A DNA stretch of 64,000 bases from Vibrio maerlii (GTDB lineage: Bacteria; Pseudomonadota; Gammaproteobacteria; Enterobacterales; Vibrionaceae). Below are positions 9,557 to 20,932 of this stretch, piece after piece. The position numbers were made by a program, and so were the translations under genes. Where the stretch lies: assembly GCF_003415655.1 (NCBI RefSeq), contig NZ_QRHC01000003.1, positions 125,526 to 189,525 on the forward strand, read 5' to 3'. The notes beneath the pieces are model-generated. The model saw nothing but the letters and a program-made list of their open reading frames with translations. It was not told the origin of the DNA and made no database searches. Each line of letters begins with the position of its first letter. Within the stretch, counting starts at the first letter, position 1.

Positions 9557-9643
9557 ACATTGTAAACCTTTGTCCCATCAGGCTTTGATAAACACAATAA
9601 AAATTATCACATTATATTGGATAAGTTTTTGGCGTTTGAGTGT

Positions 9644-9671
9644 TGACTCATTTCAATAAGGGCTATATCAT
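9644..9671 (+). promoter_or_regulatory. Sigma-70 promoter of tRNA-Asn
   Basis: TTGACT, 16-bp spacer, TATCAT, followed by a GC-rich discriminator (CGCCCCGC). This is typical of growth-rate-controlled stable RNA promoters. The tRNA begins 20 bp downstream. Confidence 0.8.
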
Positions 9672-9691
9672 TCGCCCCGCTTTAGAGCAAT

Positions 9692-9767
9692 TCCCCCTTA
9701 GTTCAGTTGGTAGAACGGCGGACTGTTAATCCGTATGTCGCAGGTTCGAGTCCCGCAGGGGGAGCCA
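9692..9767 (+). tRNA. tRNA-Asn (GTT anticodon)
   Basis: A 76-nt cloverleaf with acceptor TCCCCCT/AGGGGGA, anticodon loop CTGTTAA (anticodon GTT), T-loop TTCGAGT and encoded CCA. It is nearly identical in its core to E. coli tRNA-Asn. Confidence 0.98.
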
Positions 9768-9776
9768 AATTCAGAA

Positions 9777-9809
9777 AAAGCCGTGTCGAAAGACGCGGCT
9801 TTTTCGTAT
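9777..9809 (+). terminator. Terminator of tRNA-Asn
   Basis: AAAAAGCCGTGTC, GAAA tetraloop, GACGCGGCTTTTT. Strong intrinsic terminator. Confidence 0.93.
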
Positions 9810-9994
9810 CTAAACTCACACACTTCTCTTAACTCACACACAAAAACGCTAGATTATTGATTCTCCTTTATGATCTGAGCACGCCAACTAGCAATATAAT
9901 AAGAAAAATCCCATAAAACCCTACCGTTCCGTGGTTGTTATTAGGCGCACAAAGCACGATAATATTGGGATCGGATTAAATTACACCTAACATT

Positions 9995-10576
9995 ATGACC
10001 GAATATCTTTTGTTGTTGGTCGGTACTGTACTCGTCAACAACTTCGTTCTTGTAAAATTTCTTGGCCTCTGCCCTTTCATGGGTGTTTCTAAAAAGCTAG
10101 AAACTGCTATTGGCATGGGGTTGGCGACTACTTTTGTACTTACCCTCGCGTCGGTATGCGCCTACTTGGTCGAAACTTACATTCTTGCTCCACTTGGCAT
10201 TAGTTATCTGCGAACCATGAGCTTCATTTTGGTGATTGCTGTCGTGGTGCAGTTTACAGAAATGGTCGTCCACAAAACGAGCCCGACACTCTATCGCTTG
10301 CTAGGTATTTTTCTGCCTCTGATTACCACAAACTGTGCTGTATTGGGTGTGGCACTTCTCAACATCAATGAAAATCACAACTTCTTCCAGTCGATCATCT
10401 ATGGCTTTGGTGCCGCGGTTGGTTTCTCACTTGTTCTTGTCGTTTTTGCCTCTCTACGAGAGCGTATTGCAGCGGCAGATGTTCCTACTCCATTTAAGGG
10501 GGCGTCCATCGCAATGATCACTGCTGGTTTAATGTCTCTAGCCTTTATGGGTTTCACAGGTTTGGTTAAGTTGTAA
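9995..10576 (+). CDS. rsxA: Electron transport complex subunit RsxA (RnfA)
   Basis: Integral membrane subunit of the Rsx/Rnf complex, which couples ferredoxin:NAD+ electron flow to ion transport and, in E. coli, keeps SoxR reduced. 193 aa with about six hydrophobic helices and the family's conserved N-terminal [20 protein letters not shown] and [13 protein letters not shown] segments. It is homologous to RsxE at the other end of the operon. First gene of rsxABCDGE; its stop overlaps the rsxB start (TAATG). Confidence 0.97.
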   Translation: MTEYLLLLVGTVLVNNFVLVKFLGLCPFMGVSKKLETAIGMGLATTFVLTLASVCAYLVETYILAPLGISYLRTMSFILVIAVVVQFTEMVVHKTSPTLYRLLGIFLPLITTNCAVLGVALLNINENHNFFQSIIYGFGAAVGFSLVLVVFASLRERIAAADVPTPFKGASIAMITAGLMSLAFMGFTGLVKL

Positions 10577-11160
10577 TGAGCACCATTCTAATCGCAATTT
10601 TTGCACTCGTCGTATTAGCTGCTCTATTTGGTGGCTTACTTGGTTTTGCATCGATCAAATTCAAAGTGGAATCGGATCCTATTGTCGATCAAATCGACGC
10701 TATCCTTCCACAGACTCAATGTGGCCAGTGTGGATATCCTGGTTGCAGGCCCTACGCCGAAGCAATCGCTAACGGCGATGAAATCAACAAATGTCCTCCA
10801 GGTGGTCAAGCCACCATTGAAAAGCTTGCTGACCTAATGGGGGTTGAAGCAACTGAGTCGGCACATGACTTGAGTGACAATGTGAAAACTGTGGCCTTCA
10901 TTCATGAAGATATGTGTATTGGCTGTACTAAGTGTATTCAAGCTTGTCCTGTCGATGCCATCGTTGGTGGTACTAAAGCCCTCCATACGGTTATCAAAGA
11001 TGAATGTACCGGTTGTGACCTCTGTGTTGCACCATGCCCTACAGATTGTATTGAAATGATCCCAGTGGAAACCACAACCGACAACTGGAAGTGGCAACTA
11101 AACCAAATCCCTGTCGTTAACGTTGAAGCAACGTCAACTGCTGCAACCAACGAGTTATAG
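10576..11160 (+). CDS. rsxB: Electron transport complex subunit RsxB (RnfB)
   Basis: Iron-sulfur subunit anchored by an N-terminal membrane helix (about residues 3-25). [10 protein letters not shown] cluster-binding motif is followed by two ferredoxin-type 4Fe-4S motifs, [12 protein letters not shown] and [12 protein letters not shown]. 194 aa, normal length. It accepts electrons inside the complex and passes them toward the membrane flavin subunits. It overlaps rsxA and lies 9 bp before rsxC. Confidence 0.97.
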   Translation: MSTILIAIFALVVLAALFGGLLGFASIKFKVESDPIVDQIDAILPQTQCGQCGYPGCRPYAEAIANGDEINKCPPGGQATIEKLADLMGVEATESAHDLSDNVKTVAFIHEDMCIGCTKCIQACPVDAIVGGTKALHTVIKDECTGCDLCVAPCPTDCIEMIPVETTTDNWKWQLNQIPVVNVEATSTAATNEL

Positions 11161-11169
11161 AGAGAGATT

Positions 11170-13926
11170 ATGTTGTCACTTATCGAGCAAATTCGTACCG
11201 GCTCTCTTTGGGATTTCCCAGGTGGGGTTCATCCTGCTGAACACAAAAAGCAGTCGCTAAAAGAATCACTAGGCTATGCATCTTTGCCATCAGAGATTGT
11301 ATTGCCGCTAAAGCAACACATTGGTAAAGCGGGTGACCTGCTGGTCAACGTTGGCGATAAAGTACTAAAGGGTCAGCCTTTAACCCGCTACACCACCAGC
11401 TTCATGCTGCCAGTGCATGCAACCACATCCGGCACAATCACAGCGATCGAGCCACGTACAACCGCTCACCCATCAGGGCTTACAGAGCTTTGTGTGATAA
11501 TTCAACCAGATGGTGAAGACCAATGGTGTGAAAGAACGCCTATCGAAGACTTCAAGCAATCAACACCAGATGAGCTGATTGAGGTAATCCGTCAGGCGGG
11601 TGTATCTGGTATGGGTGGTGCAGGGTTTCCTACTGCGAAGAAAATCCAATCAGGAATGGCACGTACCGAGATCTTGATTGTCAACGCTGCGGAATGTGAA
11701 CCTTACATTACCGCCGATGACATTTTGATGCAGGAGTTTGCTCAAGACATCCTCACTGGTATTGAAATCGTGGAGCACATCCTTAAGCCGAAACTGACTA
11801 TCATTGGTATCGAGGATAACAAGCCGAAAGCCATTAAGGCACTAACTGAGGCTGCGGTAAACAAAGATATCGTTATCCGAGTGATACCGACTAAGTACCC
11901 ATCAGGTGGTGAAAAGCAGCTAATTAAGGTACTAACGAATAAAGAAGTGCCTAATGGTGGTATCCCTGCTGATATCGGTTTATTAGTACAGAACGTAGGC
12001 TCGTTATTTGCGATAAAAGAAGCAGTTATCGACGGTAACCCTCTGATTGAGCGCATCGTTACCCTAACTGGTAAAACCTTTAAGCGCCCACGTAATGTGG
12101 TCGCTCGCATTGGTACACCCGTTGAGTCGTTACTGAACGAGTTTGGCTATAAAGCTGATAAGAAGCACCCACGCTTAATTATGGGTGGTCCTATGATGGG
12201 CTTTACCCTACCTCATTCACAGGTGCCAATTACTAAAGTCAGTAACTGTATTCTTGCGCCAACACGACGTGAGATCGCCCCAGAGCGAGATGAAATGGCG
12301 TGTATTCGCTGCAGTCAATGTGCTGAAGCCTGCCCAGCTTCTCTTCTACCACAGCAGCTGGTTTGGTACTCGAAGTCACAAGACTACGAAAAATTAGAAG
12401 AACTGAATCTCAAAGATTGCATTGAATGTGGTGCGTGTGCTTACGTCTGCCCAAGTGAGATCCCACTAGTTCACTATTACCGCCAATCTAAAGCGGAAAT
12501 GAAAGCAGCCAAGCAAGAAGCCGATGCTGCTGAACGCGCTAAACAACGCTTTGAAGAAAAGAATGCTCGCCTTGAACGCGATAAACAAGAGCGAGAAAAC
12601 CGCTTTAAGAAAGCTGCCGAAAGCCGACGCACTGAAATGAAAGCAAAAGGTGGTGATGATGCTGTGGCCGCTGCCATCGCTCGCGTCAAAGCGCAAAAAG
12701 AAGCGACAACTTCAGAGCCAGCGGTAAAACCAGCGGTAGCCGCTGCTATTGCTAAAGCAAAAGCAAAACAAGCAGAGGCGGCAAAGCAAGGTGTTACAGA
12801 GCCTGACAACTCAGATATGGCTAAACTGCGTGAAGAACGCAAGCGTCAAGCGCGTGAACGTAAAGCGCAAAAAGCCGCAGAAGCGAGCACAAACGAATCA
12901 GAATCGAGTTCAGGCGATGCTAAAAAAGACGCTGTCGCAGCGGCTATTGCTAGAGCCAAGGCCAAAAAAGCGGCTCAAGCTAATAGTGTGACAGAGTCAA
13001 CGTCTGAGAATACAAACGACAGTAAAAGCGATGCCGTAGCTGCAGCGGTTGCAAGAGCAAAAGCGCGCAAAGCGGCGCAAGCATCAGAAGTCACAGCAGA
13101 GGATACTCCAGAGGCAACAGCCCAAGACGACGCTCCTGCTGATCCTAAGAAAGCCGCTGTTGCTGCAGCCATCGCTCGCGCTAAAGCTCGTAAAGCTGCG
13201 CAAGATACTACAACCGAAGGCGCGCCTGAGGAGTCTTCAGAGACAGAATCTCAAGAAGAAACGCCTGTCGATCCGAAGAAAGCCGCCGTTGCTGCTGCCA
13301 TTGCTCGCGCTAAAGCTCGTAAAGCAGCGCAAGAGCAAACAACGGAAGCCTCAGCAGAAGAAACTTCAACTTCAGAGGCAGAATCTCAGCAAGAAGCGCC
13401 TGTCGATCCGAAGAAAGCCGCTGTCGCTGCAGCCATTGCTCGCGCTAAAGCTCGTAAAGCAGCACAAGAGCAAGCAACGGAAGCCTCAGCAGAAGAAACT
13501 TCAACTTCAGAGGCAGAATCTCAGCAAGAAGCGCCTGTCGATCCGCAGAAAGCCGCTGTCGCTGCAGCCATTGCTCGCGCTAAAGCTCGTAAAGCAGCAC
13601 AAGAGCAAGCAACGGAAGCCTCAGCAGAAGAAACTTCAACTTCAGAGGCAGAATCTCAGCAAGAAGCGCCTGTCGATCCGAAGAAAGCCGCTGTCGCTTC
13701 AGCCATTGCTCGCGCTAAAGCTCGTAAAGCAGCACAAGAGCAAGCAACGGAAATCTCAGCTGAAGAAACTTCAACTTCAGAGACTGAACCTCAACAGGAC
13801 GCTCCAGAGGTAGAAGCTCAAGATGAAGCACCTGTCGACCCCAAAAAAGCCGCCGTTGCAGCCGCAATCGCAAGAGCTAAAGCTCGCAAAGCAGCTCAAG
13901 AAAAATTAAAGAGTGAGGAAGAATAA
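11170..13926 (+). CDS. rsxC: Electron transport complex subunit RsxC (RnfC) with long repetitive C-terminal tail
   Basis: NADH-dehydrogenase-like subunit of the Rsx/Rnf complex. The globular part (about residues 1-440) has the glycine-rich [12 protein letters not shown] flavin/NADH region and two 4Fe-4S motifs, [12 protein letters not shown] and [12 protein letters not shown]. After a charged coiled coil (about 440-500) the rest of the 918-aa protein is an Ala/Lys/Glu-rich tail built on the recurring motif [17 protein letters not shown]. Tails of variable length are known in gammaproteobacterial RnfC. The last part is a near-identical 45-residue repeat (see the repeat entry). The function of the tail is unknown. 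Confidence 0.96.
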   Translation: MLSLIEQIRTGSLWDFPGGVHPAEHKKQSLKESLGYASLPSEIVLPLKQHIGKAGDLLVNVGDKVLKGQPLTRYTTSFMLPVHATTSGTITAIEPRTTAHPSGLTELCVIIQPDGEDQWCERTPIEDFKQSTPDELIEVIRQAGVSGMGGAGFPTAKKIQSGMARTEILIVNAAECEPYITADDILMQEFAQDILTGIEIVEHILKPKLTIIGIEDNKPKAIKALTEAAVNKDIVIRVIPTKYPSGGEKQLIKVLTNKEVPNGGIPADIGLLVQNVGSLFAIKEAVIDGNPLIERIVTLTGKTFKRPRNVVARIGTPVESLLNEFGYKADKKHPRLIMGGPMMGFTLPHSQVPITKVSNCILAPTRREIAPERDEMACIRCSQCAEACPASLLPQQLVWYSKSQDYEKLEELNLKDCIECGACAYVCPSEIPLVHYYRQSKAEMKAAKQEADAAERAKQRFEEKNARLERDKQERENRFKKAAESRRTEMKAKGGDDAVAAAIARVKAQKEATTSEPAVKPAVAAAIAKAKAKQAEAAKQGVTEPDNSDMAKLREERKRQARERKAQKAAEASTNESESSSGDAKKDAVAAAIARAKAKKAAQANSVTESTSENTNDSKSDAVAAAVARAKARKAAQASEVTAEDTPEATAQDDAPADPKKAAVAAAIARAKARKAAQDTTTEGAPEESSETESQEETPVDPKKAAVAAAIARAKARKAAQEQTTEASAEETSTSEAESQQEAPVDPKKAAVAAAIARAKARKAAQEQATEASAEETSTSEAESQQEAPVDPQKAAVAAAIARAKARKAAQEQATEASAEETSTSEAESQQEAPVDPKKAAVASAIARAKARKAAQEQATEISAEETSTSETEPQQDAPEVEAQDEAPVDPKKAAVAAAIARAKARKAAQEKLKSEEE
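13333..13737 (+). repeat. Three near-identical 135-bp tandem repeats within rsxC
   Basis: Three in-frame 45-codon units at 13333-13467, 13468-13602 and 13603-13737. Each starts EQ(A/T)[14 protein letters not shown] and ends [12 protein letters not shown]. They differ at only a few nucleotides, including changes giving PQK for PKK and VASAI for VAAAI. A diverged fourth unit and older copies of the motif flank them. The near-identity indicates recent expansion by slippage or recombination. Confidence 0.95.
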
Positions 13927-13928
13927 TC

Positions 13929-14978
13929 GTGGCTTTCTTTATTGCAAGTTCACCCCATACGCACAACCGTAAGCGCACATCAGACCTAATGAAATGGGTG
14001 GCACTATGTGCTATTCCAGGTCTAGCTGCGCAAACGTATTTCTTTGGTTGGGGCACCCTCATTCAACTGGTTTTCGCCATTGCGTTAGCACTCACTTTTG
14101 AAGCGAGCGTAATGCTACTTCGTAAGCGTCCTATACGTTCTGCGTTGAATGATTACAGCGCAGTTGTCACTGCTTGGTTGCTCGCCGTCGCGATCCCGCC
14201 CCTATCTCCATGGTGGCTATTAGTGATCGGAATGATCTTCGCGATCTACATTGCAAAGCACCTATATGGTGGCCTAGGACAAAACCCATTCAACCCAGCG
14301 ATGGTTGCTTATGTAGTGCTTTTGATCTCATTCCCCGTGCAAATGACCAGCTGGTTAAACCCAGATTCGATGGCCAATGAATCTCTATCATTTGCAGACT
14401 CTTTAAGCCTAATCTTTACCGGCTTCAACCTAGATGGATATTCATTACAGCAAATCCGCACAGGCATTGATGGCGTCACCATGGCAACACCATTGGACGC
14501 ATTCAAAACGTCACTCCATTCAGGTCTTACCGTGCAAGAAACACTGCAACTGCCAATGTTTGGTTTGATCGCAGGCCAAGGCTGGGAGTGGGTAAACGCA
14601 GCCTACTTAGTAGGTGGATTAGTGCTGCTCCAACAACGCATTATCATGTGGTACATTCCAGTGGCGTTCCTAGTGAGCCTGTTTGTCTTTAGTTTAGTGT
14701 TCGCCATGTTTGCACCTGGCACGGTTGCTGGTCCTATGATTCACCTATTCTCTGGTGCAACCATGATCGGTGCTTTCTTTATTGCAACCGACCCTGTATC
14801 AGCGTCGACGACGATAAAAGGTCGCTTAGTTTATGGTGCACTGATTGGTGGACTGGTCTTTATTATTCGCTCTTGGGGTGGTTTCCCTGACGGTGTTGCC
14901 TTCGCTGTCATTCTCGCCAACATGTTTGTGCCACTTATCGATTACTACACAAAACCAAGAACTTACGGGCATTCATAG
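13929..14978 (+). CDS. rsxD: Electron transport complex subunit RsxD (RnfD)
   Basis: Polytopic membrane subunit, 349 aa with about nine or ten hydrophobic segments. The covalent FMN attachment motif is in [16 protein letters not shown], in which the Thr of SGAT is the flavinylated residue by homology to NqrB/RnfD. The start is GTG, with a GAGGAA-type ribosome-binding site at the end of rsxC. Fourth gene of the operon. Confidence 0.96.
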   Translation: MAFFIASSPHTHNRKRTSDLMKWVALCAIPGLAAQTYFFGWGTLIQLVFAIALALTFEASVMLLRKRPIRSALNDYSAVVTAWLLAVAIPPLSPWWLLVIGMIFAIYIAKHLYGGLGQNPFNPAMVAYVVLLISFPVQMTSWLNPDSMANESLSFADSLSLIFTGFNLDGYSLQQIRTGIDGVTMATPLDAFKTSLHSGLTVQETLQLPMFGLIAGQGWEWVNAAYLVGGLVLLQQRIIMWYIPVAFLVSLFVFSLVFAMFAPGTVAGPMIHLFSGATMIGAFFIATDPVSASTTIKGRLVYGALIGGLVFIIRSWGGFPDGVAFAVILANMFVPLIDYYTKPRTYGHS

Positions 14979-14987
14979 GACTAAACC

Positions 14988-15698
14988 ATGATCAAAGCAA
15001 TTCGAAAAAATGGTGCGGTACTTGCGTTGTTTGCATTAGCTTCCACCAGCGTTGTGGTGTTAACTCACACCCTGACTATAGATACCATTAACGAGCAAAA
15101 AGAAAAAAACTTACTTAAGCAATTGAATCAGGTTATTCCTGAAGAGATGCATGACAACAACTTATTCACCAGTTGTACGCTGTTAGTGAGCCCGCGATTC
15201 TTAGGAACAGATAAACCGATGCCGGTTTACATCGCGAAGAAGAATAACCAACGTACTGGTTTGGCTATGGAAGCAATAGCACCAGACGGCTACAACGGTA
15301 ATATCCGCATCCTAATCGGCTTCGATAGTTGGGGAACGGTGACAGGTGTGCGTGTTCTTGAGCACAATGAAACTCCAGGCCTAGGTGATAAAATTGATAA
15401 AAAGGTTTCTGATTGGGTAGATAGCTTTGTCGGTAAGAACTTAGAACGATCTCGCGAGATCAAGGGTATCGACGGTAATACTGGCGCTAGCAGCCGAGGT
15501 GGGATGGCAATACCTAAACAATCACTCACATTAGAAGAGTGGAACGTACGCAAAGATGGTGGTCAGTTTGATGCTTTCACCGGTGCAACAATCACACCGC
15601 GCGCTGTTGTTAAGGCAACGAAGAATGCCTCGATTTACTACCACCAAATTTCGGAATCGATCGCTCACCGTCCGCAGAACTGTGGAGAACAAAGATAA
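14988..15698 (+). CDS. rsxG: Electron transport complex subunit RsxG (RnfG)
   Basis: Periplasmic flavoprotein subunit with one N-terminal membrane helix (about residues 9-29). The covalent FMN site is in [15 protein letters not shown]. 236 aa. NETPGLGDK and [10 protein letters not shown] are further family blocks. The stop codon overlaps the rsxE start codon. Confidence 0.96.
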   Translation: MIKAIRKNGAVLALFALASTSVVVLTHTLTIDTINEQKEKNLLKQLNQVIPEEMHDNNLFTSCTLLVSPRFLGTDKPMPVYIAKKNNQRTGLAMEAIAPDGYNGNIRILIGFDSWGTVTGVRVLEHNETPGLGDKIDKKVSDWVDSFVGKNLERSREIKGIDGNTGASSRGGMAIPKQSLTLEEWNVRKDGGQFDAFTGATITPRAVVKATKNASIYYHQISESIAHRPQNCGEQR

Positions 15699-16390
15699 TG
15701 TCTATACAGAAACAACTATTTAAAAATGGTATCTGGGACAACAACCCTGTTTTAGTTCAGCTTCTTGGTTTGTGCCCACTACTTGCCGTTTCGTCGACTG
15801 TAACGAACGCTATGGGCTTGGGTGTCGCTACTCTATTGGTACTGGTGGGTTCGAATGTCACCGTCTCACTAGTGCGAGATTATGTGCCCAAGGATATTCG
15901 TTTACCTGTGTTTGTAATGATCATTGCGTCACTGGTAACCTGTGTTCAGCTGCTGATGAATGCTTACGCGTATGGCTTGTACTTATCACTAGGTATCTTC
16001 ATCCCACTTATCGTGACCAACTGTATCATCATTGGTCGTGCAGAAGCATTTGCCGCTAAGAACGATGTTATTCCATCAGCGTTAGATGGTTTCTGGATGG
16101 GTATGGGTATGACAATGGTGTTGGTTCTACTTGGTGCCATGCGTGAGATTCTTGGCAACGGTACCCTATTCGATGGTGCTGACTTATTGCTTGGTGAATG
16201 GGCATCTGTATTACGCATTGAGGTGTTCCAGTTAGAGAGTAGCTTCTTATTAGCGCTCCTTCCTCCAGGTGCCTTTATTGGTGTTGGCTTTATCATAGCG
16301 GGTAAAAACCTGATTGATAATTACCGAGCATCGAGAGAACCTAAAGCGGATAAGCCGTCAATTGAACGTGCTCGTGTAACAAACGCATAA
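15698..16390 (+). CDS. rsxE: Electron transport complex subunit RsxE (RnfE)
   Basis: Membrane subunit homologous to RsxA, 230 aa with about six helices. [23 protein letters not shown] at the N-terminus and [16 protein letters not shown] are the conserved parts. It ends the rsx operon and is followed by an intrinsic terminator; nth starts about 60 bp later. Confidence 0.96.
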   Translation: MSIQKQLFKNGIWDNNPVLVQLLGLCPLLAVSSTVTNAMGLGVATLLVLVGSNVTVSLVRDYVPKDIRLPVFVMIIASLVTCVQLLMNAYAYGLYLSLGIFIPLIVTNCIIIGRAEAFAAKNDVIPSALDGFWMGMGMTMVLVLLGAMREILGNGTLFDGADLLLGEWASVLRIEVFQLESSFLLALLPPGAFIGVGFIIAGKNLIDNYRASREPKADKPSIERARVTNA

Positions 16391-16402
16391 AATAATAATA
16401 TA

Positions 16403-16427
16403 AAAAGGGGCAGTTGAGCCCCTTTTT
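16403..16427 (+). terminator. Terminator after rsxE
   Basis: AAAGGGGC/GCCCCTTT stem with a T-run. It separates the rsx operon from nth, although in many relatives the two are cotranscribed. Confidence 0.88.
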
Positions 16428-16451
16428 CAAATCTAAAAGAACAATAGCTCA

Positions 16452-17087
16452 ATGAACAAAGACAAACGCCTGCAGATCCTAACGCGTCTGCGTGATGATA
16501 ATCCAAACCCACAAACCGAACTCAATTGGTCAACACCATTTGAGTTGCTAATTGCTGTGCTTCTTTCTGCGCAGGCAACCGATGTTAGTGTAAACAAAGC
16601 AACGGACAAGTTATATCCTGTTGCCAACACTCCACAAAGCATTCTGGATCTTGGGGTTGAGGGCTTAACTGAATACATCAAGACCATAGGTCTTTTTAAC
16701 TCCAAGGCTAAGAACACCATCAAGACCTGCCAGATCTTGTTAGAAAAACATAACGGCGAGGTACCGGAAGATCGAGCTGCTTTAGAAGCCCTACCAGGGG
16801 TTGGCCGTAAGACTGCCAATGTTGTGCTCAACACTGCATTCGGCTGGCCTACGATTGCAGTAGATACTCATATCTATCGTGTCTCAAATCGCACTAAGTT
16901 TGCCATGGGTAAAACAGTGGATGACGTTGAAGAGAAGCTGCTTAAAGTGGTACCAAGAGAGTTCAAGCTCGATGTACACCATTGGCTGATTCTGCATGGC
17001 CGCTACACTTGTGTTGCACGTAAGCCGCGCTGCGGAAGCTGCCTCATCGAAGACCTTTGTGAGTTTAAAGATAAGACTGAAGTTTAA
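16452..17087 (+). CDS. nth: Endonuclease III Nth
   Basis: DNA glycosylase/AP lyase for oxidised pyrimidines in base excision repair. The helix-hairpin-helix LPGVGRKTANVVLN includes the catalytic Lys, and VDTHIYRVSNR carries the catalytic Asp. The C-terminal 4Fe-4S ligands are CVARKPRCGSCLIEDLC. 211 aa, the usual length. The position directly after rsxE is conserved in gammaproteobacteria. Confidence 0.98.
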   Translation: MNKDKRLQILTRLRDDNPNPQTELNWSTPFELLIAVLLSAQATDVSVNKATDKLYPVANTPQSILDLGVEGLTEYIKTIGLFNSKAKNTIKTCQILLEKHNGEVPEDRAALEALPGVGRKTANVVLNTAFGWPTIAVDTHIYRVSNRTKFAMGKTVDDVEEKLLKVVPREFKLDVHHWLILHGRYTCVARKPRCGSCLIEDLCEFKDKTEV

Positions 17088-17178
17088 TTTGAGGATTGTT
17101 GACGACGGAATGGTTAGAACATTCAACAACCATCAACCTCCACGGATACATAACAATAACGGAAACTAGGAGCAAACC

Positions 17179-17595
17179 ATGTCAAACGGCCGAATTCTAC
17201 ATACCATGCTACGTGTCGGTGATCTTGATAAATCTATCGAGTTTTACACCAAGGTTATGGGTATGAAGTTACTACGTACCAATGAAAATAAAGAATATGA
17301 ATATACACTTGCTTTCGTTGGTTACGGCGATGAGTCTCAGGGTGCAGTGATTGAGCTTACTTACAACTGGGGCACAACCGAGTACGACCTTGGCAACGCG
17401 TTTGGTCACGTTGCAATCGGTGTTGATGACATCTACTCAACGTGTGATGCAATCAAAGCGGTAGGCGGTAATGTTACTCGCGAGCCAGGTCCAGTGAAAG
17501 GTGGTACTACCCACATCGCTTTCGTTAAAGACCCTGACGGCTATATGATTGAGCTGATTCAAAACAAGCAAGCAACTGCAGGCCTTGAAGGGTAA
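17179..17595 (+). CDS. gloA: Lactoylglutathione lyase (glyoxalase I)
   Basis: Isomerises the methylglyoxal-glutathione hemithioacetal to S-lactoylglutathione. 138 aa, two betaalphabetabetabeta modules. The expected metal ligands are all present: His8 (RILHTML), Glu59 (AVIELTYN), His77 (FGHVAIGV) and Glu125 (YMIELIQ). The ATG has a good AGGAG site. Single-gene unit ending in a hairpin terminator. Confidence 0.97.
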   Translation: MSNGRILHTMLRVGDLDKSIEFYTKVMGMKLLRTNENKEYEYTLAFVGYGDESQGAVIELTYNWGTTEYDLGNAFGHVAIGVDDIYSTCDAIKAVGGNVTREPGPVKGGTTHIAFVKDPDGYMIELIQNKQATAGLEG

Positions 17596-17620
17596 TTAAG
17601 AATCCCTAGAGTCCATAGTT

Positions 17621-17652
17621 AATCCCAGCGATCTTCATCGTTGGGATTTTTT
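17621..17652 (+). terminator. Terminator of gloA
   Basis: AATCCCAGCGAT, CTTC loop, ATCGTTGGGATT followed by eight T. Confidence 0.94.
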
Positions 17653-17675
17653 TTAAAGGCCTGCAAAGCGATAGG

Positions 17676-18572
17676 TTAAACTTGTGTGCGCCCTAATGAA
17701 ATGACTACCCTTCGGTTTTTGTCACTGCCTACAGGGCTTGCGTTATCAGCCACAGGACGACGACGGCCATACCCTTGAACTTGAATACGATCTTCCGGTA
17801 GACCTAACTCTTTGAAGTACTTACGAAGCTCTTCTGCACGGCGGTCAGACAACGTTTGGCTCTCACTCTTGCTCAATGAAGAATCCGTATAGGTGGATAC
17901 CAGTACCAAATCGATGTCAGCATTGTGGCGAATATACTCTGCGATTTGTCCTAAGCGCTTCTGCGAAGCTTTGTTTAGCTGAACACTCTTGCGATCGTAA
18001 TGCAAAATTGTAAAAGCAATATCTTCAAAGCTATAAGGCAATAGATTGCTGATACAATCGCTGAAAACATTGTATTTAGATTGGAACGTCACCGCTGACA
18101 GCGACACTTCTACTCGCTGATTACGACTTTGCCAATCTGAGTAACTAAACGTTGGGTAACGTCCATTTTCCAGCTCACTAAGCAACCCCCACGCAGCCTG
18201 CCCTCCGACATAACCATCAAACTGCTGGTAGAAATGCAGCTGGTCAACGCGTTCTGCATTCTCGCCTGGGCGCCATGGCGGTGGCATAGAAATTAGAGAG
18301 ACGTTGGCAGTCTTCCCCATTGGACGCCGCATCTTCAATTCAAAATCGAGGTTAATTTTCTTACTTGCTCTAGAGCTGAAGACGGCATCACCATAATTTG
18401 GAATTGGATGCACTAATTGACACTCTAATGGTGTATTGACCACCATTTCCCATTGGGATTGCTGAGGCGTAGCAACATAACGCTTGGCGGAAATCGGCCC
18501 AGCAGCTTGAGCTGCAGGCATCATCGCCATGGTTAAGGCTAGACTGAGCGGCAATTGCCAACGATATTTCAT
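17676..18572 (-). CDS. motY: Sodium-type flagellar motor protein MotY
   Basis: Component of the T ring of the Na+-driven polar flagellar motor in Vibrio; with MotX it anchors the PomA/PomB stator. The protein begins with a signal peptide (cleavage after ...AAQA, about residue 24). A MotY N-terminal domain with a Cys pair (C at PLECQLVHP and FSDCISN) follows. It ends in an OmpA-like peptidoglycan-binding domain ([35 protein letters not shown]...NRRVVISL). I use the ATG at 18572; a GTG one codon earlier is also possible. It is divergent from rnt, as in other vibrios. I could not identify a convincing sigma-28 promoter. Confidence 0.95.
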   Translation of the reverse strand: MKYRWQLPLSLALTMAMMPAAQAAGPISAKRYVATPQQSQWEMVVNTPLECQLVHPIPNYGDAVFSSRASKKINLDFELKMRRPMGKTANVSLISMPPPWRPGENAERVDQLHFYQQFDGYVGGQAAWGLLSELENGRYPTFSYSDWQSRNQRVEVSLSAVTFQSKYNVFSDCISNLLPYSFEDIAFTILHYDRKSVQLNKASQKRLGQIAEYIRHNADIDLVLVSTYTDSSLSKSESQTLSDRRAEELRKYFKELGLPEDRIQVQGYGRRRPVADNASPVGSDKNRRVVISLGRTQV

Positions 18573-18870
18573 CACAGGTACTCTCTAAACTACGGTAACG
18601 CATTGCCACTTCTGTCAGTCAAAATCGTAAACCTATGATTTTACTGAGGCAATATAACAAAACTCATCTTCCCCTTAGAGTTAAGCAAAAACTTAGCCAC
18701 CTTTAGGTCATGCAGCAATTTATTTACCATATCTTGAGAAAACGTTTGCCAATTAATTCTAGAAATAGTCATAACAATCGTCTATAGAACGTCATACCAG
18801 CATGATTAGTGGTTGTGTATCACTCAATATCTGCAATAATGTCGCCTTTATCACATAAATATCAATAAAC

Positions 18871-19518
18871 ATGTCTGTAGAAAATGAAGCTCTAACGCTA
18901 AAAAAGCGCTTTAGAGGCTATTTCCCTGTTGTTATCGATGTCGAAACCGCAGGGTTCAACGCAAAGACCGATGCCCTTCTAGAAATTTGTGCGATTACGC
19001 TAAAGATGGACGAAGAAGGCAACCTTCACCCTGCGAGCACACTTCATTTTCATATCGAGCCTTTCGAGGGCGCCAACCTTGAAAAAGAGGCGCTAGAGTT
19101 TATTGGTATTCGTGACCCTTTCAGCCCACTTCGTGGTGCTGTGACGGAAGCTGAAGCACTCAAAGAAATCTACAAAATGGTTCGCCGTGAACAAAAGCAC
19201 GCGGATTGTGGCAGAGCTATCATGGTCGCTCATAATGCTACCTTTGATCATAGCTTTGTCATGCAAGCGAGTGAGCGCTGTAAGCTAAAAAGAGTCCCTT
19301 TCCACCCCTTTGCTACTTTTGATACTGCGGCCTTAAGTGGTCTTGCTTATGGTCAAACAGTTCTAGCTAAAGCCTGCCGTACAGCTGGGATGGAATTCGA
19401 CAACAAAGAAGCACACTCTGCACTTTACGATACTCAAAAAACCGCAGAGCTTTTTTGTCGCATCGTTAACAAATGGAAAGCCCTAGGTGGTTGGCCGTTG
19501 AGCGATGATGAAAACTAA
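18871..19518 (+). CDS. rnt: Ribonuclease T
   Basis: DEDDh 3'-5' exoribonuclease that trims tRNA CCA ends and other stable RNAs. Exo I motif [11 protein letters not shown] (Asp/Glu pair), Exo [14 protein letters not shown] and Exo [18 protein letters not shown] with the catalytic His and Asp. 215 aa, normal. The ATG is at 18871; a second start is unlikely because the family N-terminus ([17 protein letters not shown]) follows directly. Confidence 0.97.
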   Translation: MSVENEALTLKKRFRGYFPVVIDVETAGFNAKTDALLEICAITLKMDEEGNLHPASTLHFHIEPFEGANLEKEALEFIGIRDPFSPLRGAVTEAEALKEIYKMVRREQKHADCGRAIMVAHNATFDHSFVMQASERCKLKRVPFHPFATFDTAALSGLAYGQTVLAKACRTAGMEFDNKEAHSALYDTQKTAELFCRIVNKWKALGGWPLSDDEN

Positions 19519-19565
19519 CGTTTTCAAAGCCCTAGATAAGTAATCACAACATATAGAGAACTACT

Positions 19566-20891
19566 ATGAATCCGGTTGTTATTTCAGTATGTGTCATGCT
19601 GATCCTCGCATTAATGCGAGTAAACGTCGTTGTTGCTTTGACATTCAGTGCCATTATCGGTGGTGTTGTGTCTGGCATGTCTTTAAATGAAGCCGTTTCA
19701 GCATTTGAAGGCGGCCTTGGCGGTGGTGCAACGATTGCGCTTAGCTACGCAATGCTTGGTGCTTTTGCCGTTGCTATTTCAAAATCTGGCCTGACTGACC
19801 TACTTGCACAAAGCGTTATTAAAAAAATTAATGGCAAAGAGAACCAAGCGGCATCAACAGGTCTTAAGTACCTTGTTCTTATCGCACTTATCTTGGTTAC
19901 CGTTTCATCGCAAAACGTTATCCCTGTGCATATCGCCTTCATTCCAATTCTAATTCCACCTCTATTGGGCGTATTTGCAAAACTTAAGTTAGATCGTCGT
20001 TTGATCGCGTGTGTCCTAACTTTTGGCCTTGTTACCCCATACATGCTTTTACCAATTGGTTTTGGTGGTATCTTCTTAAACAACATTCTGTTGAAAAACC
20101 TTCAAGACAACGGTCTTACTGAGGTTGCAGCGAGCCAAGTACCAACTGCGATGATGATCCCCGCTGCTGGTATGCTCTTCGGTCTTCTCACAGCAATGTT
20201 CTTCTCTTACCGTAAGCCTCGTGAATACAAAGAGACTGAACTGACCGTTGTTCACGAAGAAATGTCTTCAGTAAAACCTAAGAACATTGCGGTTGCGATC
20301 GCAGGTATCGTTGCTGCTCTTGCTGTTCAACTATCAACGGGTTCGATGATCATTGGTGCTCTTGCTGGCTTCATGGTATTCACATTCGGTGGTGTGATTA
20401 AATGGAGCGAGACGCAAGATGTGTTCACAAAAGGCGTTCACATGATGGCAATGATCGGCTTCATCATGATTTCGGCAGCGGGTTTTGCTGCAGTAATGAA
20501 GTCAACCGGTGGTGTTGAATCTTTGGTTGAGGCACTATCAACAAGCATTGGTGACAACAAACCACTCGCTGCACTACTGATGTTGATCGTTGGCCTATTA
20601 GTGACTATGGGTATTGGTTCTTCGTTCTCTACGATTCCAATTCTAGCGACAATCTACGTTCCACTAGCTGCCGCATTTGGTTTCTCACCAATGGCAACTA
20701 TCGCGCTAGTAGGTACTGCTGCTGCTCTGGGTGATGCAGGTTCTCCAGCTTCTGACTCAACGCTTGGCCCAACATCTGGTCTAAACGCAGATGGTCAACA
20801 CGAGCACATCTGGGAGACGGTTGTACCAACATTTATCCACTATAATATCCCACTGATCGTATTCGGTTGGATTGCTGCGATGGTGTTGTAA
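19566..20891 (+). CDS. Na+/H+ antiporter-family membrane transporter (NhaC-like)
   Basis: A 441-aa protein with about 11-12 hydrophobic segments. It shows the pattern of a Na+/H+ antiporter-type family (N-terminal [44 protein letters not shown], and C-terminal [20 protein letters not shown]). Family members have been called antiporters, but some relatives probably carry amino acids, so the substrate is uncertain. The gene is alone, 47 bp after rnt. An 8-bp tandem array fills the space between its stop codon and terminator. Confidence 0.8.
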   Translation: MNPVVISVCVMLILALMRVNVVVALTFSAIIGGVVSGMSLNEAVSAFEGGLGGGATIALSYAMLGAFAVAISKSGLTDLLAQSVIKKINGKENQAASTGLKYLVLIALILVTVSSQNVIPVHIAFIPILIPPLLGVFAKLKLDRRLIACVLTFGLVTPYMLLPIGFGGIFLNNILLKNLQDNGLTEVAASQVPTAMMIPAAGMLFGLLTAMFFSYRKPREYKETELTVVHEEMSSVKPKNIAVAIAGIVAALAVQLSTGSMIIGALAGFMVFTFGGVIKWSETQDVFTKGVHMMAMIGFIMISAAGFAAVMKSTGGVESLVEALSTSIGDNKPLAALLMLIVGLLVTMGIGSSFSTIPILATIYVPLAAAFGFSPMATIALVGTAAALGDAGSPASDSTLGPTSGLNADGQHEHIWETVVPTFIHYNIPLIVFGWIAAMVL

Positions 20892-20923
20892 GAGCTAGAG
20901 AGCTAGAGAGCTAGAGAGCTAGA
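20892..20923 (+). repeat. 8-bp tandem array GAGCTAGA, 4 copies
   Basis: Four exact copies beginning at the first base after the stop codon of the antiporter-family gene and ending 9 bp before its terminator. Part of a family of four such arrays in this window (also 42945, 46393 and 57777). Confidence 0.97.
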
Positions 20924-20932
20924 GAAAAATAT

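Noticed and set aside
13049..13813. 254-codon open frame overlapping rsxC in another frame, rich in Lys/Arg/Gln/Leu
   Set aside because: It exists only because the rsxC tail is repetitive and its repeat length is a multiple of three. It has no ribosome-binding site, and rsxC is clearly the real frame.
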